A DNA stretch of 64,000 nt from Haloplanus ruber (GTDB lineage: Archaea; Halobacteriota; Halobacteria; Halobacteriales; Haloferacaceae). Below, one piece after another: positions 52,502-61,592 of this stretch. Position 1 is the first letter of the stretch; the number at the start of each line of letters is the position of its first letter. The stretch covers positions 186,001-250,000 of the forward strand of contig NZ_JANHDK010000004.1 in NCBI RefSeq assembly GCF_024494725.1. The letters are read 5' to 3'. The notes below the pieces were generated by a model. The model worked only from the letters and a program-made list of their open reading frames with translations, was not told the DNA's origin and did not search any database. The position numbers and the translations under genes were made by a program.

Positions 52502-52880
52502 CCGACGTCACGAAAAGACAAATCAGAACTCAAGAAGGCTCGTGCAGATGCTTTGATCCTCTCTTCATTTGGACCATGTGCCGTGTATATCGCGTGATAT
52601 CTAAATCGTTTTCTGGATCGGGAGATGTTTCTGCCCGTTCTTTAGCAACTGCCCGTGTTATCTTAGCGTCTGGAACGGTGTATCCGTCCTGTGTTTTCAT
52701 ACTAAGCCCAACCCCGAGGTCGCTCTTTGTCACCGCAGCAGCTTCTGATAATCGGATTTTAGCGGCTTGATCTAATAGATCCACGCTTCTGATATTATCG
52801 TCCAATTCGTCGAGGAACTCATCCAAGTCAAAAAATGGATCTCCCTCTCTTTCATAAGGTATCCACAGTTCAATCTCCAT
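52351..52880 (-). pseudogene. Frameshifted gene of unknown family beside the PEP-swivel protein
   Basis: ATG 52880 gives MEIELWIPYEREGDPFFDLD, ... AKERAETSPDPENDL. A one-base frame change near 52608 lets it continue RYHAIYTAHGPNEERIKASA, RAFLSSDLSFRDVGYRILSE to a stop at 52351, about 175 residues. Without the shift the frame ends in an unrelated tail at 52530. Both parts are acidic and coding-like. It starts 31 bp after the end of the swivel-domain gene, so one operon. Function unknown; mutation, sequencing error or recoding cannot be told apart here. Confidence 0.55.
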
Positions 52881-52911
52881 GATCTAGCCACTCCCGACGT
52901 GCAGTTATGAT

Positions 52912-53337
52912 TTAGCTGGTTTCTTGATCATGTATTAGAACCCATTGGGCATTACAATCAACAGTAAGCACATCTCCGGTGCTGACCTTTGATTGGATAT
53001 CCGGGCAATCAATCACAGCAGGAATCTCTAGCTGCCGGGCATAGGTAGAACCACGGCCTGTAAGACGTTCCTCGCCATAGACCACGAATCCATCAGCATC
53101 GTCTACCCATTCACACATAGCAGGCAGTAGATCTGGCATCACGACGATATCTCCCTCTTGGATATTCTCAACTCCGTGAATATGCTCGAAACGTAGTCGG
53201 TCACCTTCCGGTAGATCTACCTCGACACAGTGGGCGTATCCGGTTGCTCGTCCTGTACTGGCGCTAGTCCCATTGATGATGGATGCACCTGTATAATGGA
53301 ACCCTTCAGCCATCTTACGAGGTTTGTCTCCTACCAT
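52912..53337 (-). CDS. Stand-alone PEP-utilizing (swivel) domain protein lacking the catalytic His
   Basis: ATG 53337, 141 residues. NGTSASTGRATGYAHCVEVD, GDIVVMPDLLPAMCEWVDDA, DGFVVYGEERLTGRGSTYAR, QLEIPAVIDCPDIQSKVSTG, DVLTVDCNAQWVLI follow the PEP-utilizer mobile domain from end to end. Where the family has GG-TSHAA with a phosphorylated histidine, this protein has GRGSTYAR, so phosphotransfer by the usual route is unlikely. No PEP- or ATP-binding domain is nearby. It may be a repurposed swivel domain paired with the downstream unknown protein. Confidence 0.75.
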   Translation of the reverse strand: MVGDKPRKMAEGFHYTGASIINGTSASTGRATGYAHCVEVDLPEGDRLRFEHIHGVENIQEGDIVVMPDLLPAMCEWVDDADGFVVYGEERLTGRGSTYARQLEIPAVIDCPDIQSKVSTGDVLTVDCNAQWVLIHDQETS

Positions 53338-54002
53338 TGTCAATCTTAATCAGAAGTTGGAATACTGAGTTTGCCTGCCGCGACGCGACCGACACGCGTG
53401 TTCGAGCTGCAACCCAGCTCGAGCTTGGCCGACGGGATTGAATTCCCGCAGTCTAGGTGAGACCGCCGCTCCAAATTTGTATATCGATATGTAATTCATC
53501 CCCGTCGTGGCTGTCGCTATCGACTGCCGTCTGCAGGGTGGTTTCGTGGGCGTGGCCCCCACAGAGAGACCACGGAGACAGGGCCGAAAAGGAGTATTTC
53601 GGGGTTGCGCAGCGAATCAGAGCGTTAGACCACGGATTCGATTTTGGGTCCAGATTCGAAAATAAGCCTACTAATCATCGAATCTGTACCCACTAATTCA
53701 GAACAGAAATCAGCAGACACTGTCGGGCCCAATACTAATCTGTGAGTCTGCTTCCACAGTCTAGCAAAAATCACCGCTTTTTCCTCTCGGAAAATGTGAT
53801 AGGTTATACCCAGAGGCTGTCTCATCGGGGCCGAAGTTCAACAGAGTTCCAACCCCAACAGACGAATCCACACACCGATTTTCCGGGAGTTCGAGTCGTT
53901 CAGTTCGGACTCTGTCTTCTCAACGATTACCCGTTGTTCCCCAGGATCCATACTCTATCACTTCCAAGCCTTGCGTATGCCGAGTCCCGAATTCTCGAAC
54001 GA
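53338..54002. other. Stretch without convincing genes
   Basis: Direct G/C-rich and A/T-rich patches alternate. Possible insertion-sequence scars, e.g. GGGATTGAATTCCCG at 53434-53448 (inverted repeat). No gene supported. Confidence 0.3.
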
Positions 54003-54128
54003 ATGGAAGAACTTCTTGAGGAGAGTTCGTCCGGCGACACGACTTCTCTCGACGGAGTAGATCCAGTCGCTCGACATCATCGCGATGTTATCCGTAGAGC
54101 GGCAGAAGAGAACGACACCGACTCCTAA
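54003..54128 (+). CDS. Possible 41-residue acidic protein or 3' gene relic
   Basis: ATG 54003 gives MEELLEESSSGDTTSLDGVD then PVARHHRDVIRRAAEENDTD and S. Composition is haloarchaeal, and the helical frame is also open upstream (YAESRILERMEELL), so it may be the end of a lost gene. Confidence 0.35.
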   Translation: MEELLEESSSGDTTSLDGVDPVARHHRDVIRRAAEENDTDS

Positions 54129-54196
54129 TCAGAGAGCACTCAGTCCTCTCTGAGTTTCTTCGACGACGCTTCACTGTTTGTTTCTTTTTCGTGTTG

Positions 54197-55456
54197 TCAC
54201 TGGTCGGCAGAACGGGAGTCCACCGACAAGCCCACCGCTTCAGCAGTGGGTAGCTGACTTCCTGTGGTTGTACGGGATGCTGACAGAGACATTTCAATGG
54301 CGAGCCAGTACGTGGCGATCATTAGTGCTACCAACGATTGTCTGCTCACCTGATACGTACTTGACCACGGGTCGATGACGAAACCGTTTGACCGCAATGC
54401 AAGGCCAAACCAAGCTAGGAGCAGTGTTCCGAAGACGAAGAAAGAGAATGCTGCGACAGGTTTTGAGCGTTTCAGCACATCTGAAGGATAGATTCCAATC
54501 CTGCTATCCCACCATTTTGCGATTGGTGTTGAGAGTCTCTCCACAATCCCGTCAACAGCCGTTGACCAGGCAATCCACAACGGTTTGACGACGTTCAGAG
54601 TTGCTTTGTGCCGAGTCGCGTCGTCATCACAATAACGGGTGATTTTCTCCTGGAGCCATTCCTCGTCATCTCGGTATCGGGGGTGTTTGTTGACCCGCGT
54701 CTGTGGTGTCCACGTATCAACAGTGATCAATGCCGACTGAGCATCTGGGCGCAGCCCGGTGTAGCCCGGTGGATTCTCTCGAAGTTCAAACTCGTCTTTT
54801 GGGGCGGTACCACGAACCCTTGCCAGCTCTCTTGAGGCGCGGCATGCTGTTTTTTTTACGTAGTGCTCTTTCGTTTTCTCGTCCAACCACCCGAATATGG
54901 TATCAAGTGCTGGCCCGCGTACGCCTGCCCAAGCATAGTGCGTGGCTGCTGTCGCCCTCAGCATGTGTGGGTACGTCGACGAAGCATCAACTCCGTCGGT
55001 CAACTCTGCCACCTTTTTTAATCGCCTCAACACCGTTGAGTACGAAATGGTCGTGTAGGGTACTATTCTAAAGTACAGTTCTATTATCTGCCGAGCCCGC
55101 TCTGTCTGGATTGGTACATGCCGGTGGCCGCCTTTCGGCCTCCAATATTCGTCAAGCGCCTCCTCGGAGGTCATATCCTCGTTGTTCTCAGCTAACTTAT
55201 CGGCGTAGTGCCGACACAGACCGCATTCGCAATCCAGATGCTCAGGTATGATTATCACGGAACGATCAGCGTGATACCAGTCTTCGGTCATGTGGATAAC
55301 CTCCCCCACACGCAGCCCGACGCGACCGAGCATCAGGAGAAGAAAAAATATCGTGAGACTTTCCTCACGATTCTCGATCTTGGCGGCTGTTTTGAGAAGG
55401 TCCCGGTATCGTTTCAACGTGATAACATCAGAGAGACTCGTCCGGCGCTCGCCCAT
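54197..55456 (-). CDS. Tyrosine recombinase with predicted C-terminal membrane segments
   Basis: 419 residues. Active-site R49 (GLRVGEVIHM), K108 candidate (RPKGGHRHVPI), H164 and R167 (PHMLRATAATHYAWAG), W190 and Y199 (FGWLDEKTKEHYVK). A CECGLCRHY cluster at 76-84 may bind zinc. After about residue 285 the chain has two strongly hydrophobic segments (333-353, PVAAFSFFVFGTLLLAWFGL; 373-390, SLVALMIATYWLAIEM), not part of the catalytic fold. Either a membrane-tethered recombinase or a fusion. No N-terminal core-binding domain is seen. No attachment site recognised. Confidence 0.82.
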   Translation of the reverse strand: MGERRTSLSDVITLKRYRDLLKTAAKIENREESLTIFFLLLMLGRVGLRVGEVIHMTEDWYHADRSVIIIPEHLDCECGLCRHYADKLAENNEDMTSEEALDEYWRPKGGHRHVPIQTERARQIIELYFRIVPYTTISYSTVLRRLKKVAELTDGVDASSTYPHMLRATAATHYAWAGVRGPALDTIFGWLDEKTKEHYVKKTACRASRELARVRGTAPKDEFELRENPPGYTGLRPDAQSALITVDTWTPQTRVNKHPRYRDDEEWLQEKITRYCDDDATRHKATLNVVKPLWIAWSTAVDGIVERLSTPIAKWWDSRIGIYPSDVLKRSKPVAAFSFFVFGTLLLAWFGLALRSNGFVIDPWSSTYQVSRQSLVALMIATYWLAIEMSLSASRTTTGSQLPTAEAVGLSVDSRSADQ

Positions 55457-55691
55457 GGAGTGCTAGACCTACCAGTAATATGTAAATATGAGGGCCAAAG
55501 TGGAAGTAAAACCGGAGTCTGAACTCTACTTTGCACCCGTAATTTGGATATGACCAGTACGTGGTGTAATCAGTACTAGTATTTGTGACAATTCAGAGAA
55601 AATACAAAATAGTGTCATCTTAATGACAAAAAGTCAATGAAAAGGCCCACGACTTCAGCCGTCGAATAAGTCCGACGACTGAGAATCTATC
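55457..55691. other. Gene-free stretch upstream of the recombinase
   Basis: A/T-rich, with a small hairpin CGAC-TTCAGC-CGTCG near 55650 like those at TnpB element ends. No gene. Confidence 0.35.
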
Positions 55692-55805
55692 AACTTTCAG
55701 AAAGAGCCTGAGGTAGCCGTATCGGAAGTCGAGAACCGAAACGTTCTCGACGTCGATTTCAACGTTGACGACCATCTAGCAGTCACCAGTACTGGCGCGT
55801 CCTAG
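55692..55805 (+). pseudogene. TnpB fragment around the first RuvC motif
   Basis: Frame reads NFQKEPEVAVSEVENRNVLD then VDFNVDDHLAVTSTGAS and TAG: the VLDVDxNVD..AVTSTG motif is the RuvC-I region of a TnpB, different from both copies in this window. The rest of the gene is gone. Confidence 0.65.
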
Positions 55806-56266
55806 GGGGCCTTCTTGCATCGGAGCTGCGAGACCGCTTCCAGAACCGTGGCGGTGTCGAGCAGCCCGCTGACACAGCGTGTATTCGCCGACTCATTACC
55901 GGCGAGGAAGACTGCCCCTGTGCAGACACACGCTCGTGGGTCGACCGTGAGCGAGAGCAGATCGGTGCTCGAAACGACCCACCACACCAGCCGCCGCATT
56001 CCGATCATGCCACCCTCTGGCTCGATGGAGACGGTGAGCCAGCCGTCTACTCAACGCACCTCTATCCCGGCAACGTACTCAACTACAGCCCATCGACGAC
56101 TGCCGATCCCGATCAGCACCAGCGCAACGGCTGGTTCGATATCGTCAACTGGGCCGAACACTGGGGCCTTGAGGTCGACATTGCGCCCGTCTCGTGGTAC
56201 AATGCTTTCCGTACCGTCACCGTTCTATTGTATCCGCCCGAACGGGACCGCCAACCCAACGAATGA
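55790..56266 (+). pseudogene. 5'-truncated hypothetical gene coupled to a DUF8139-like gene
   Basis: Open frame YWRVLGGLLASELRDRFQNR ... EEDCPCADTRSWVDREREQI ... WLDGDGEPAVYSTHLYPGNV ... GWFDIVNWAEHWGLEVDIAP ... to TGA 56264-56266. It has no start codon of its own and overlaps the TnpB fragment at its 5' end, so its beginning was probably removed by that insertion. A CPC motif is present. The stop overlaps the next start (ATGA), so it was an operon partner. Family not recognised. Confidence 0.6.
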
Positions 56267-56496
56267 TGCAGGAATTCACCACCGGCGACCGCATCCGCGT
56301 CGATATTCCCGACGAAACCGACCCCAATCAAGAGCAGTATGACGGTCGCCATGGGACCATCACTGACGTTATCGAAGACCGCGCTGCGGCGGCGACAGGC
56401 GACGAGCGTGATAATCACATCTATCGTGTCGGGTTCGAGGACGGGACTACAGCTGACTTTCGGTGGCGTGATCTCCGGCCGCCGCTCAAAGAGTGA
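56263..56496 (+). CDS. DUF8139-like small protein (77 aa)
   Basis: MMQEFTTGDRIRVDIPDETD, GRHGTITDVIEDRAAAATGD, IYRVGFEDGTTADFRWRDLR: an SH3-like small beta-barrel pattern (GDRVRI...HG-V...Y-V-F-DG...FRW-DLRP), frequent on haloarchaeal replicons. Family number tentative. Overlaps the upstream truncated gene by four bases. Role unknown. Confidence 0.65.
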   Translation: MMQEFTTGDRIRVDIPDETDPNQEQYDGRHGTITDVIEDRAAAATGDERDNHIYRVGFEDGTTADFRWRDLRPPLKE

Positions 56497-56675
56497 CTGG
56501 ATAGTCTGACTCCTTACAGGGCCATACAGCTATTCTCACGGACACATATTGAGAATCGGGCCTGCCAGAGATAATTCGATTTCATTGGTTCATCGCATGA
56601 CTGGAGTAGGGTGAAATCGATCGAGCGGCTCAAATCTCAATGGGGGATACCCCCTTCCACCCATTTGGAGTGAGT

Positions 56676-57897
56676 TCACATCTCGAAAGAAGGGGGATGA
56701 AATAGAATTCGCGCCCTCAGCGTTGATTGGGTTTCGTCAGCTCCGGGGGGAAGTGGTCCGATCTGAACGCTCGCTGGTCTGGACGATTCCGTTGCTTCTA
56801 CAGCATCAAAATGTGCGCGGACAATTGGGGCCATTCGGTCATCCCGTCTTGTCGATGCCTGGGACTGAGCTGTCGGTGCTGCGTTAGCCGGATCATCGTC
56901 AAGATCCTCTCGGATCGAAACCAGAGCCTCCTCAGTAGTATCAGGGGTTCCTGGCGTCGGAACGGGCGTCGAAAAGGGAGACCACCACGGGATCAGTTGA
57001 GATATCCAGAGCCCCTCGTCGTCTTGATCAAGGAAGCCAATCGCGGTGAGGAGTTCACGATGCCGGTCGTAGGAGCGCTGGGATACGCCGGCTTCGTCGA
57101 CGAGTTGGCTCGTGGAAAGCGGGTCGCTCGCCGCGAGAATCGTCTGGAGGAGACGACGAGCTGATGGCGGGAGCGTCGGGATGAGACGGTCCGCTGGCAG
57201 TTGTGCGAGGCCGTGTTCTAGGTCCGCAACCGCAACGGTATCGCCGTCGTGAGTGGCTGCCGCGAGGTGGAGACAGACAGTCGCGACATCGTAGGGGCTC
57301 GCCCCTCGATCGTCGGTCGCCAGTACGGACTGGAGCACGTGGGTGAGCTCTCGGAACTCCGAACTCGCCTGGAAGCCCGTTCAAAATGGGCCTCAAGAAC
57401 GGCCCGAATGCCGGCGTAGGTGTTCGACACATGGACTGGGACCGAAAGTCCGAACGTTTCCTCGTTCCCCTGGGCAACCGATTCGCGGACGTCGTCGTCT
57501 GCAGCCTCGAGCGCACCGTGAAGATCGGGCTGGAGCGTCGACGCGTCAGGGCCGACGATTATCCAGTCGGCGACCAGATCGGCAAGCGGTTCGGTGGGAT
57601 CGAACTCCACGCTCATCCGACGCTTGAGTTTGGGTTCGCGATCTTCGATCAGGTTTCGATAGGCGTTGTGAGTACCGTACCCGTCCGATTTCGGGATCGT
57701 ATGCCGGAAGAACTGCGTGAAGTCGCGGAGTCGGATCGAGTCACGCCGAAGCTGATCGACGTCCGGAAGCCGCATAGTGATCTGGAGGTCAAGGCCGGCG
57801 GCAGCGTAGAGATGCGTCGCCGTCGCGAACAGGCCGTGGACATCACGAAACAGTTCGCGTCTGGTCTCTGTATCCCCATCTTCGACCTCACTCAATA
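56676..57897 (-). pseudogene. Frameshifted winged-helix plasmid protein, N-terminus truncated
   Basis: From about 57897 the frame reads LSEVEDGDTETRRELFRDVH, GLDLQITMRLPDVDQLRRDS, KPKLKRR-like basic stretch, ... AVLEAHFERAS. A one-base shift near 57365 then continues ASSEFRELTHVLQSVLATDD, ... SQLVDEAGVSQRSYDRHREL (winged helix), IGFLDQDDEGLWIS, to a stop at 56676. Joined length is about 400 residues. The 5' end abuts the IclR gene without a proper start. Possibly a plasmid replication or regulatory protein; family uncertain. Confidence 0.6.
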
Positions 57898-57902
57898 CAC
57901 AA

Positions 57903-58676
57903 ATGAGTGACGTTGCCGACCAACGCGGTTCGGATTCTACTCTTCTGGAGATCATCTCATTGCTCGATAAACACGGTACCGTCGGTGTCACCGAGGTCGC
58001 CGATCACCTCGATATCGCGAAGAGTACGGCACATTACCACCTGAACACGCTGTTGCGAAACGATTTCGTGATAAAAGAAGGCTTGAAGTACAAACTTGAC
58101 ACGAAACTGCTGGGGATCGGCATCCAGGCCCGTCGACGTATTCCCCTTTTTAGAGCCGCGAAAGAAGAGATCGGTAAACTGGGTAGCAAGACGAACGAAT
58201 TGGTGATACTGTCCATCGAGGAACGAGGGCTCGGCGTCTACCTTCATAAGTCAAGTAATGGGAGTGCACTCGATATCGACGCACCGATTGGTCGCACCGC
58301 CACACTCCACAATCGAGCCCTCGGAAAGGCGATGCTAGCGTACTTGCCTGAGAAACGAGTCGACGAAATAATCGAACGCCATGGCCTTCCGGAGACGACA
58401 GACCGGACGATAACGACCAGAGAACAACTAGACGAGGAACTGGAGCAGGTTCGCGCGGAGGGAGTAGCGTTCAACCGCGAAGAGCATATCGAAGGCATAA
58501 ATGGCGTCGCTGTGCCGATTCTCAACACCGATGGAAACGTCCTCGGAGCATTGAACATAGCCGGACCAGCCAATCGGCTCCAGGGATCGACATTTACCGA
58601 GGATTATCCGTATCTCCTCTCAAAGGCACGAAACACGATCGAATTGGGGATAGAACACAGCGACGACAGCTCCTGA
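57903..58676 (+). CDS. IclR-family transcriptional regulator
   Basis: 257 residues. N-terminal winged helix (IISLLDKHGTVGVTEVADHL, DIAKSTAHYHLNTLLRNDFV) and C-terminal IclR effector domain (GKLGSKTNELVILSIEERGL, GRTATLHNRALGKAMLAYLP, REEHIEGINGVAVPILNTDG, GALNIAGPANRLQG). Complete and normal length. IclR proteins control catabolic genes in response to small aromatic or sugar-acid ligands; no catabolic operon lies alongside here. Confidence 0.92.
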   Translation: MSDVADQRGSDSTLLEIISLLDKHGTVGVTEVADHLDIAKSTAHYHLNTLLRNDFVIKEGLKYKLDTKLLGIGIQARRRIPLFRAAKEEIGKLGSKTNELVILSIEERGLGVYLHKSSNGSALDIDAPIGRTATLHNRALGKAMLAYLPEKRVDEIIERHGLPETTDRTITTREQLDEELEQVRAEGVAFNREEHIEGINGVAVPILNTDGNVLGALNIAGPANRLQGSTFTEDYPYLLSKARNTIELGIEHSDDSS

Positions 58677-58916
58677 GCGATGGGGCCACAGACGACGGGT
58701 CCGAGCGTCGCTTCACGATGGCGACCCGAAGCGCTCGGCCAAACTTCCTTCCGAGATCGTAGGAGCCGCACGCAGCTGCGCACCCAATCCAAACCCGCCA
58801 GGCTCCGAGTGGAGGCCATCACGTCGACGATGTCACCGGGAACCGGCAGGTGGTCGGTCGGGTAGAACGTACGGAGGCGGGGGCACGCTTCTCGCGAGGG
58901 GACGCTTTTCGGTCGA

Positions 58917-59747
58917 TCACGTCCTCCCGACGAAGTGTAATATCTCCACTACACTGCCGATATTGGCCACGAGAGCGCCCAGGCCCATAATACTGAGTCC
59001 GATGCCAAGAACCAACAGGAAGAGTCCTCGAGCGCCCGTTCGCAACGCGGCACTTCGCGGCTCATCGTTCGCCACGATCAGGTGTCTCCCCTCCGATGTC
59101 ATGACCGCATCTGCACCTCCGGCTGCGCGCTGTGGCGCTGTGCTCGCTTCCCCGACGACGTGTACCTGTTCCCCGACACCGAGTGTTCCCTCTACCAGCT
59201 CGATGCGACTCGTGAGCAATCCGGAGTCCGTATGATCTGACGACTCCAGATCGAGTCTCGCTTCGTCCACCCGCTCCAGTAGGTCATCGCCCGTGACTGT
59301 ATCCGTCTCGTGGTCTAGTGAGAGACTCTCCTCGGTGGGGTCGACGTATATCTCCGTCGTCCCATCGGCGACGATGAACGGACTGTATCGGATGCCAGCA
59401 TCGATAGAAGGGTCCCCGGTCCCCTGGATCTGGTGGTAGATATTATACTCGTATGCCACACACTCCTCTCCCCGGATCGGTGAGACGAGGGTGTCCCCCG
59501 ACCGAGGCGGGCGAACGGTTCCGTCGACCCGAACTAACCCGTCGGTCGCGACAGATTCACCGAGTGATACTGAGTCGATAGTCGACAATCTCCACCAGTC
59601 GCTCATATCTCTAGCCCCGCGGATCGTCGCGGTCGCCCCTATCACCGTTGCGAAGAGCCCCCCGGCCACCCCCGGCAGAACGCTGTAGACGCTCAGTATG
59701 AGAACCCCAAACAGAACAGTGCCGACAAACGTTCTGTCTACAGACAC
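58917..59747 (-). CDS. GIDE-domain-like membrane protein (second)
   Basis: 276 residues. Two N-terminal helices (TVLFGVLILSVYSVLPGVAG, LFATVIGATATIRGARDM), then VRVDGTVRPPRSGDTLVSPI, GEECVAYEYNIYHQIQG, GTTEIYVDPTEESLSLDHET, GTLGVGEQVHVVGEASTAP, and a C-terminal helix (LFLLVLGIGLSIMGLGALVA). Same layout as 44671-45426 at low identity. Role unknown. Confidence 0.7.
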   Translation of the reverse strand: MSVDRTFVGTVLFGVLILSVYSVLPGVAGGLFATVIGATATIRGARDMSDWWRLSTIDSVSLGESVATDGLVRVDGTVRPPRSGDTLVSPIRGEECVAYEYNIYHQIQGTGDPSIDAGIRYSPFIVADGTTEIYVDPTEESLSLDHETDTVTGDDLLERVDEARLDLESSDHTDSGLLTSRIELVEGTLGVGEQVHVVGEASTAPQRAAGGADAVMTSEGRHLIVANDEPRSAALRTGARGLFLLVLGIGLSIMGLGALVANIGSVVEILHFVGRT

Positions 59748-59984
59748 ATCCTACGCTTCTGCACTCTCGATATTGGACGTTTCGCTAACGGTGGGCTTCG
59801 TGAGGGTCACCCTCCGCCGAGCGGTCAAGATATTTTTGCGCGGCGTTCGTGGCGTAGCACTCGGCTCAGCGAGTTCGGTGTACGGGATCGGTGACCGAAC
59901 CTCGGGGCGGCTAGTCGAAGCGGTGGCGACGACGCCTGCGGGAGTCAGGGCTGATACGTGTCGGCCGCCCTCACCTCGAGGCAG

Positions 59985-61091
59985 TCAATCGTCGCCAGGG
60001 ATCTCGGCGTCGCTAAGCGAGGCGTCGGGCTCGAAGACGATACTCGGGTCCAGATCGTCGAGCGGTTCACCCGCCCGAACACGGTTGGGCCAGTCGTGAT
60101 TGGCGAGCGCCCCGGTCCCGAGCGTTATCAGGTCGGAGCCGTCCGCGAGTGCCGCCCGCGCGTTCTCTGGGTCGCCGAGACTTCCGTTGGCGATTACGGC
60201 GACATCGTCGTCGACGTGCTCGGTCGCAAGTTCCGCCAGAGTGTGATCGGTGTCTGGGACCTCCGCGGCGGTTGCATCGCCGCCGGTGACGTGGACGTAG
60301 TCGGCCCCGGCGTTTGAGAGCGCGCTGAAGAGTGCGGCGGCGGTCGCCTCACCGTCCGGCCAGACCCGCTCCTCGTCGGTGACGGCCGCCTGCGAGGTGC
60401 GCACGCCGACGACGAACGAATCCGGCGTCGCCTCGTCGATAGCCGCCGTCACCTCGGCGGGGAATCGCGCCCGGTTCGCCGGCGAGCCGCCGTACTCGTC
60501 GTCACGGTCGTTGACCAGCGGGTCGACGAACTCGTGGAGGAGATAGCCGTTGGCCGCGTGGACCTCGATGCCATCGAAGCTGGCGTCAGCCGCGCGTTCA
60601 GCGGCAGCCACGAAGTCCTCTTTCACGTCTGCGAGACCGTCAGCATCGAGCGCGTCGGCCTCCGGGAATGCGCCGGACCCGCCGTACAACTCGGACATCT
60701 CGCCCGGCGGGCGGTAGGCCGAGGGGGCGACCGGATCGTAGCCGTAGCGATTGCCCTGCGCTTGCGCGCCGGCGTGCATGAGTTGCGCGAAGATCGGGCT
60801 CCCCTCCTCGTGGACAGCGTCGACGACGCGTTCCCAGGCCGCCGCCTGCTCGTCAGTAGCGAGGCCGGGTTGGTTTAGGTAGCCCTGGCTGTGGGTTGCG
60901 TCCGGGTGGATGCCCTCGGTGACCAGAAACGAGAAGCCTCCGCGGGCAAAGGAGGCGTAATAGCGGGCCATCCGGTCGGTCGCACGGCCTTCATCGGTCG
61001 CACTCGTGCGCGTCATCGGTGCGAGGCCGATGCGATTGTCGAGGGTGTGACCCTTCAGTTCGAATGTATCGAAGAGTGGATCGTCAGCCAT
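59985..61091 (-). CDS. Old-yellow-enzyme-type NADH:flavin oxidoreductase
   Basis: 368 residues, TIM-barrel FMN enzyme. LFDTFELKGHTLDNRIGLAP, MTRTSATDEG, GIFAQLMHAGAQ-like segment (SPIFAQLMHAGAQAQG), FDGIEVHAANGYLLHEFVDP, NDRDDEYGGSPANRARFPAE, and the C-terminal phosphate-binding VAVIANGSLGDPENARAAL, DLITLGTGALANHDWPNRV are all family motifs. The usual HAGR arginine is Ala-Gln here and the HGANGYL motif is HAANGYL. Reduces activated C=C bonds with NAD(P)H; natural substrate unknown. Stands alone. Confidence 0.92.
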   Translation of the reverse strand: MADDPLFDTFELKGHTLDNRIGLAPMTRTSATDEGRATDRMARYYASFARGGFSFLVTEGIHPDATHSQGYLNQPGLATDEQAAAWERVVDAVHEEGSPIFAQLMHAGAQAQGNRYGYDPVAPSAYRPPGEMSELYGGSGAFPEADALDADGLADVKEDFVAAAERAADASFDGIEVHAANGYLLHEFVDPLVNDRDDEYGGSPANRARFPAEVTAAIDEATPDSFVVGVRTSQAAVTDEERVWPDGEATAAALFSALSNAGADYVHVTGGDATAAEVPDTDHTLAELATEHVDDDVAVIANGSLGDPENARAALADGSDLITLGTGALANHDWPNRVRAGEPLDDLDPSIVFEPDASLSDAEIPGDD

Positions 61092-61410
61092 CGTGTGCTT
61101 TTACTCCGACTAGGAATATAAGCGGACGGCGATTGCGTGTCCCCTCGCACAACAGGTGTGATATCACGGCCCACCACGCAATCGCAACGCTGAAGCCCGT
61201 CGTTTCGAGCGGCAATCCACGACAGTCGTCGACCCCCAAATAGGCTCAGGGTTCGATGTCGGTCGCGGTGTCGACCACCGTCGCCATCGGAGGCATCGAT
61301 GTCGTCGGGAGTCGCCTAGAACCGGTCGCGGTGCGCGACGAGGCTGTGTTCGACGAGGCGCATCAACGGGGGAGTGGCCCCAATAATCGAGTGCGGGACG
61401 CACGACCGAC

Positions 61411-61575
61411 ATGGCAGAACCGGCGACGGCCCCCGGTGACGGTGACCAAGCTGAGACCAGTCGAGAGCCGCGCCTCGCCGACGGCCCCGGCGGGGCGCGT
61501 GTGATTCCGAATGAAGGAATCTCGTCTGTCACCGGAGTGGAAAACCCCACCGGACGGGAACCGTTTTTGCGATAG
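61411..61575 (+). CDS. Possible 54-residue protein before the photolyase gene
   Basis: ATG 61411 gives MAEPATAPGDGDQAETSREP ... GVENPTGREPFLR, stop 18 bp before the photolyase start. No motif; GC-rich composition alone could keep the frame open. Confidence 0.25.
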   Translation: MAEPATAPGDGDQAETSREPRLADGPGGARVIPNEGISSVTGVENPTGREPFLR

Positions 61576-61592
61576 CGGCACTACGAACTATC

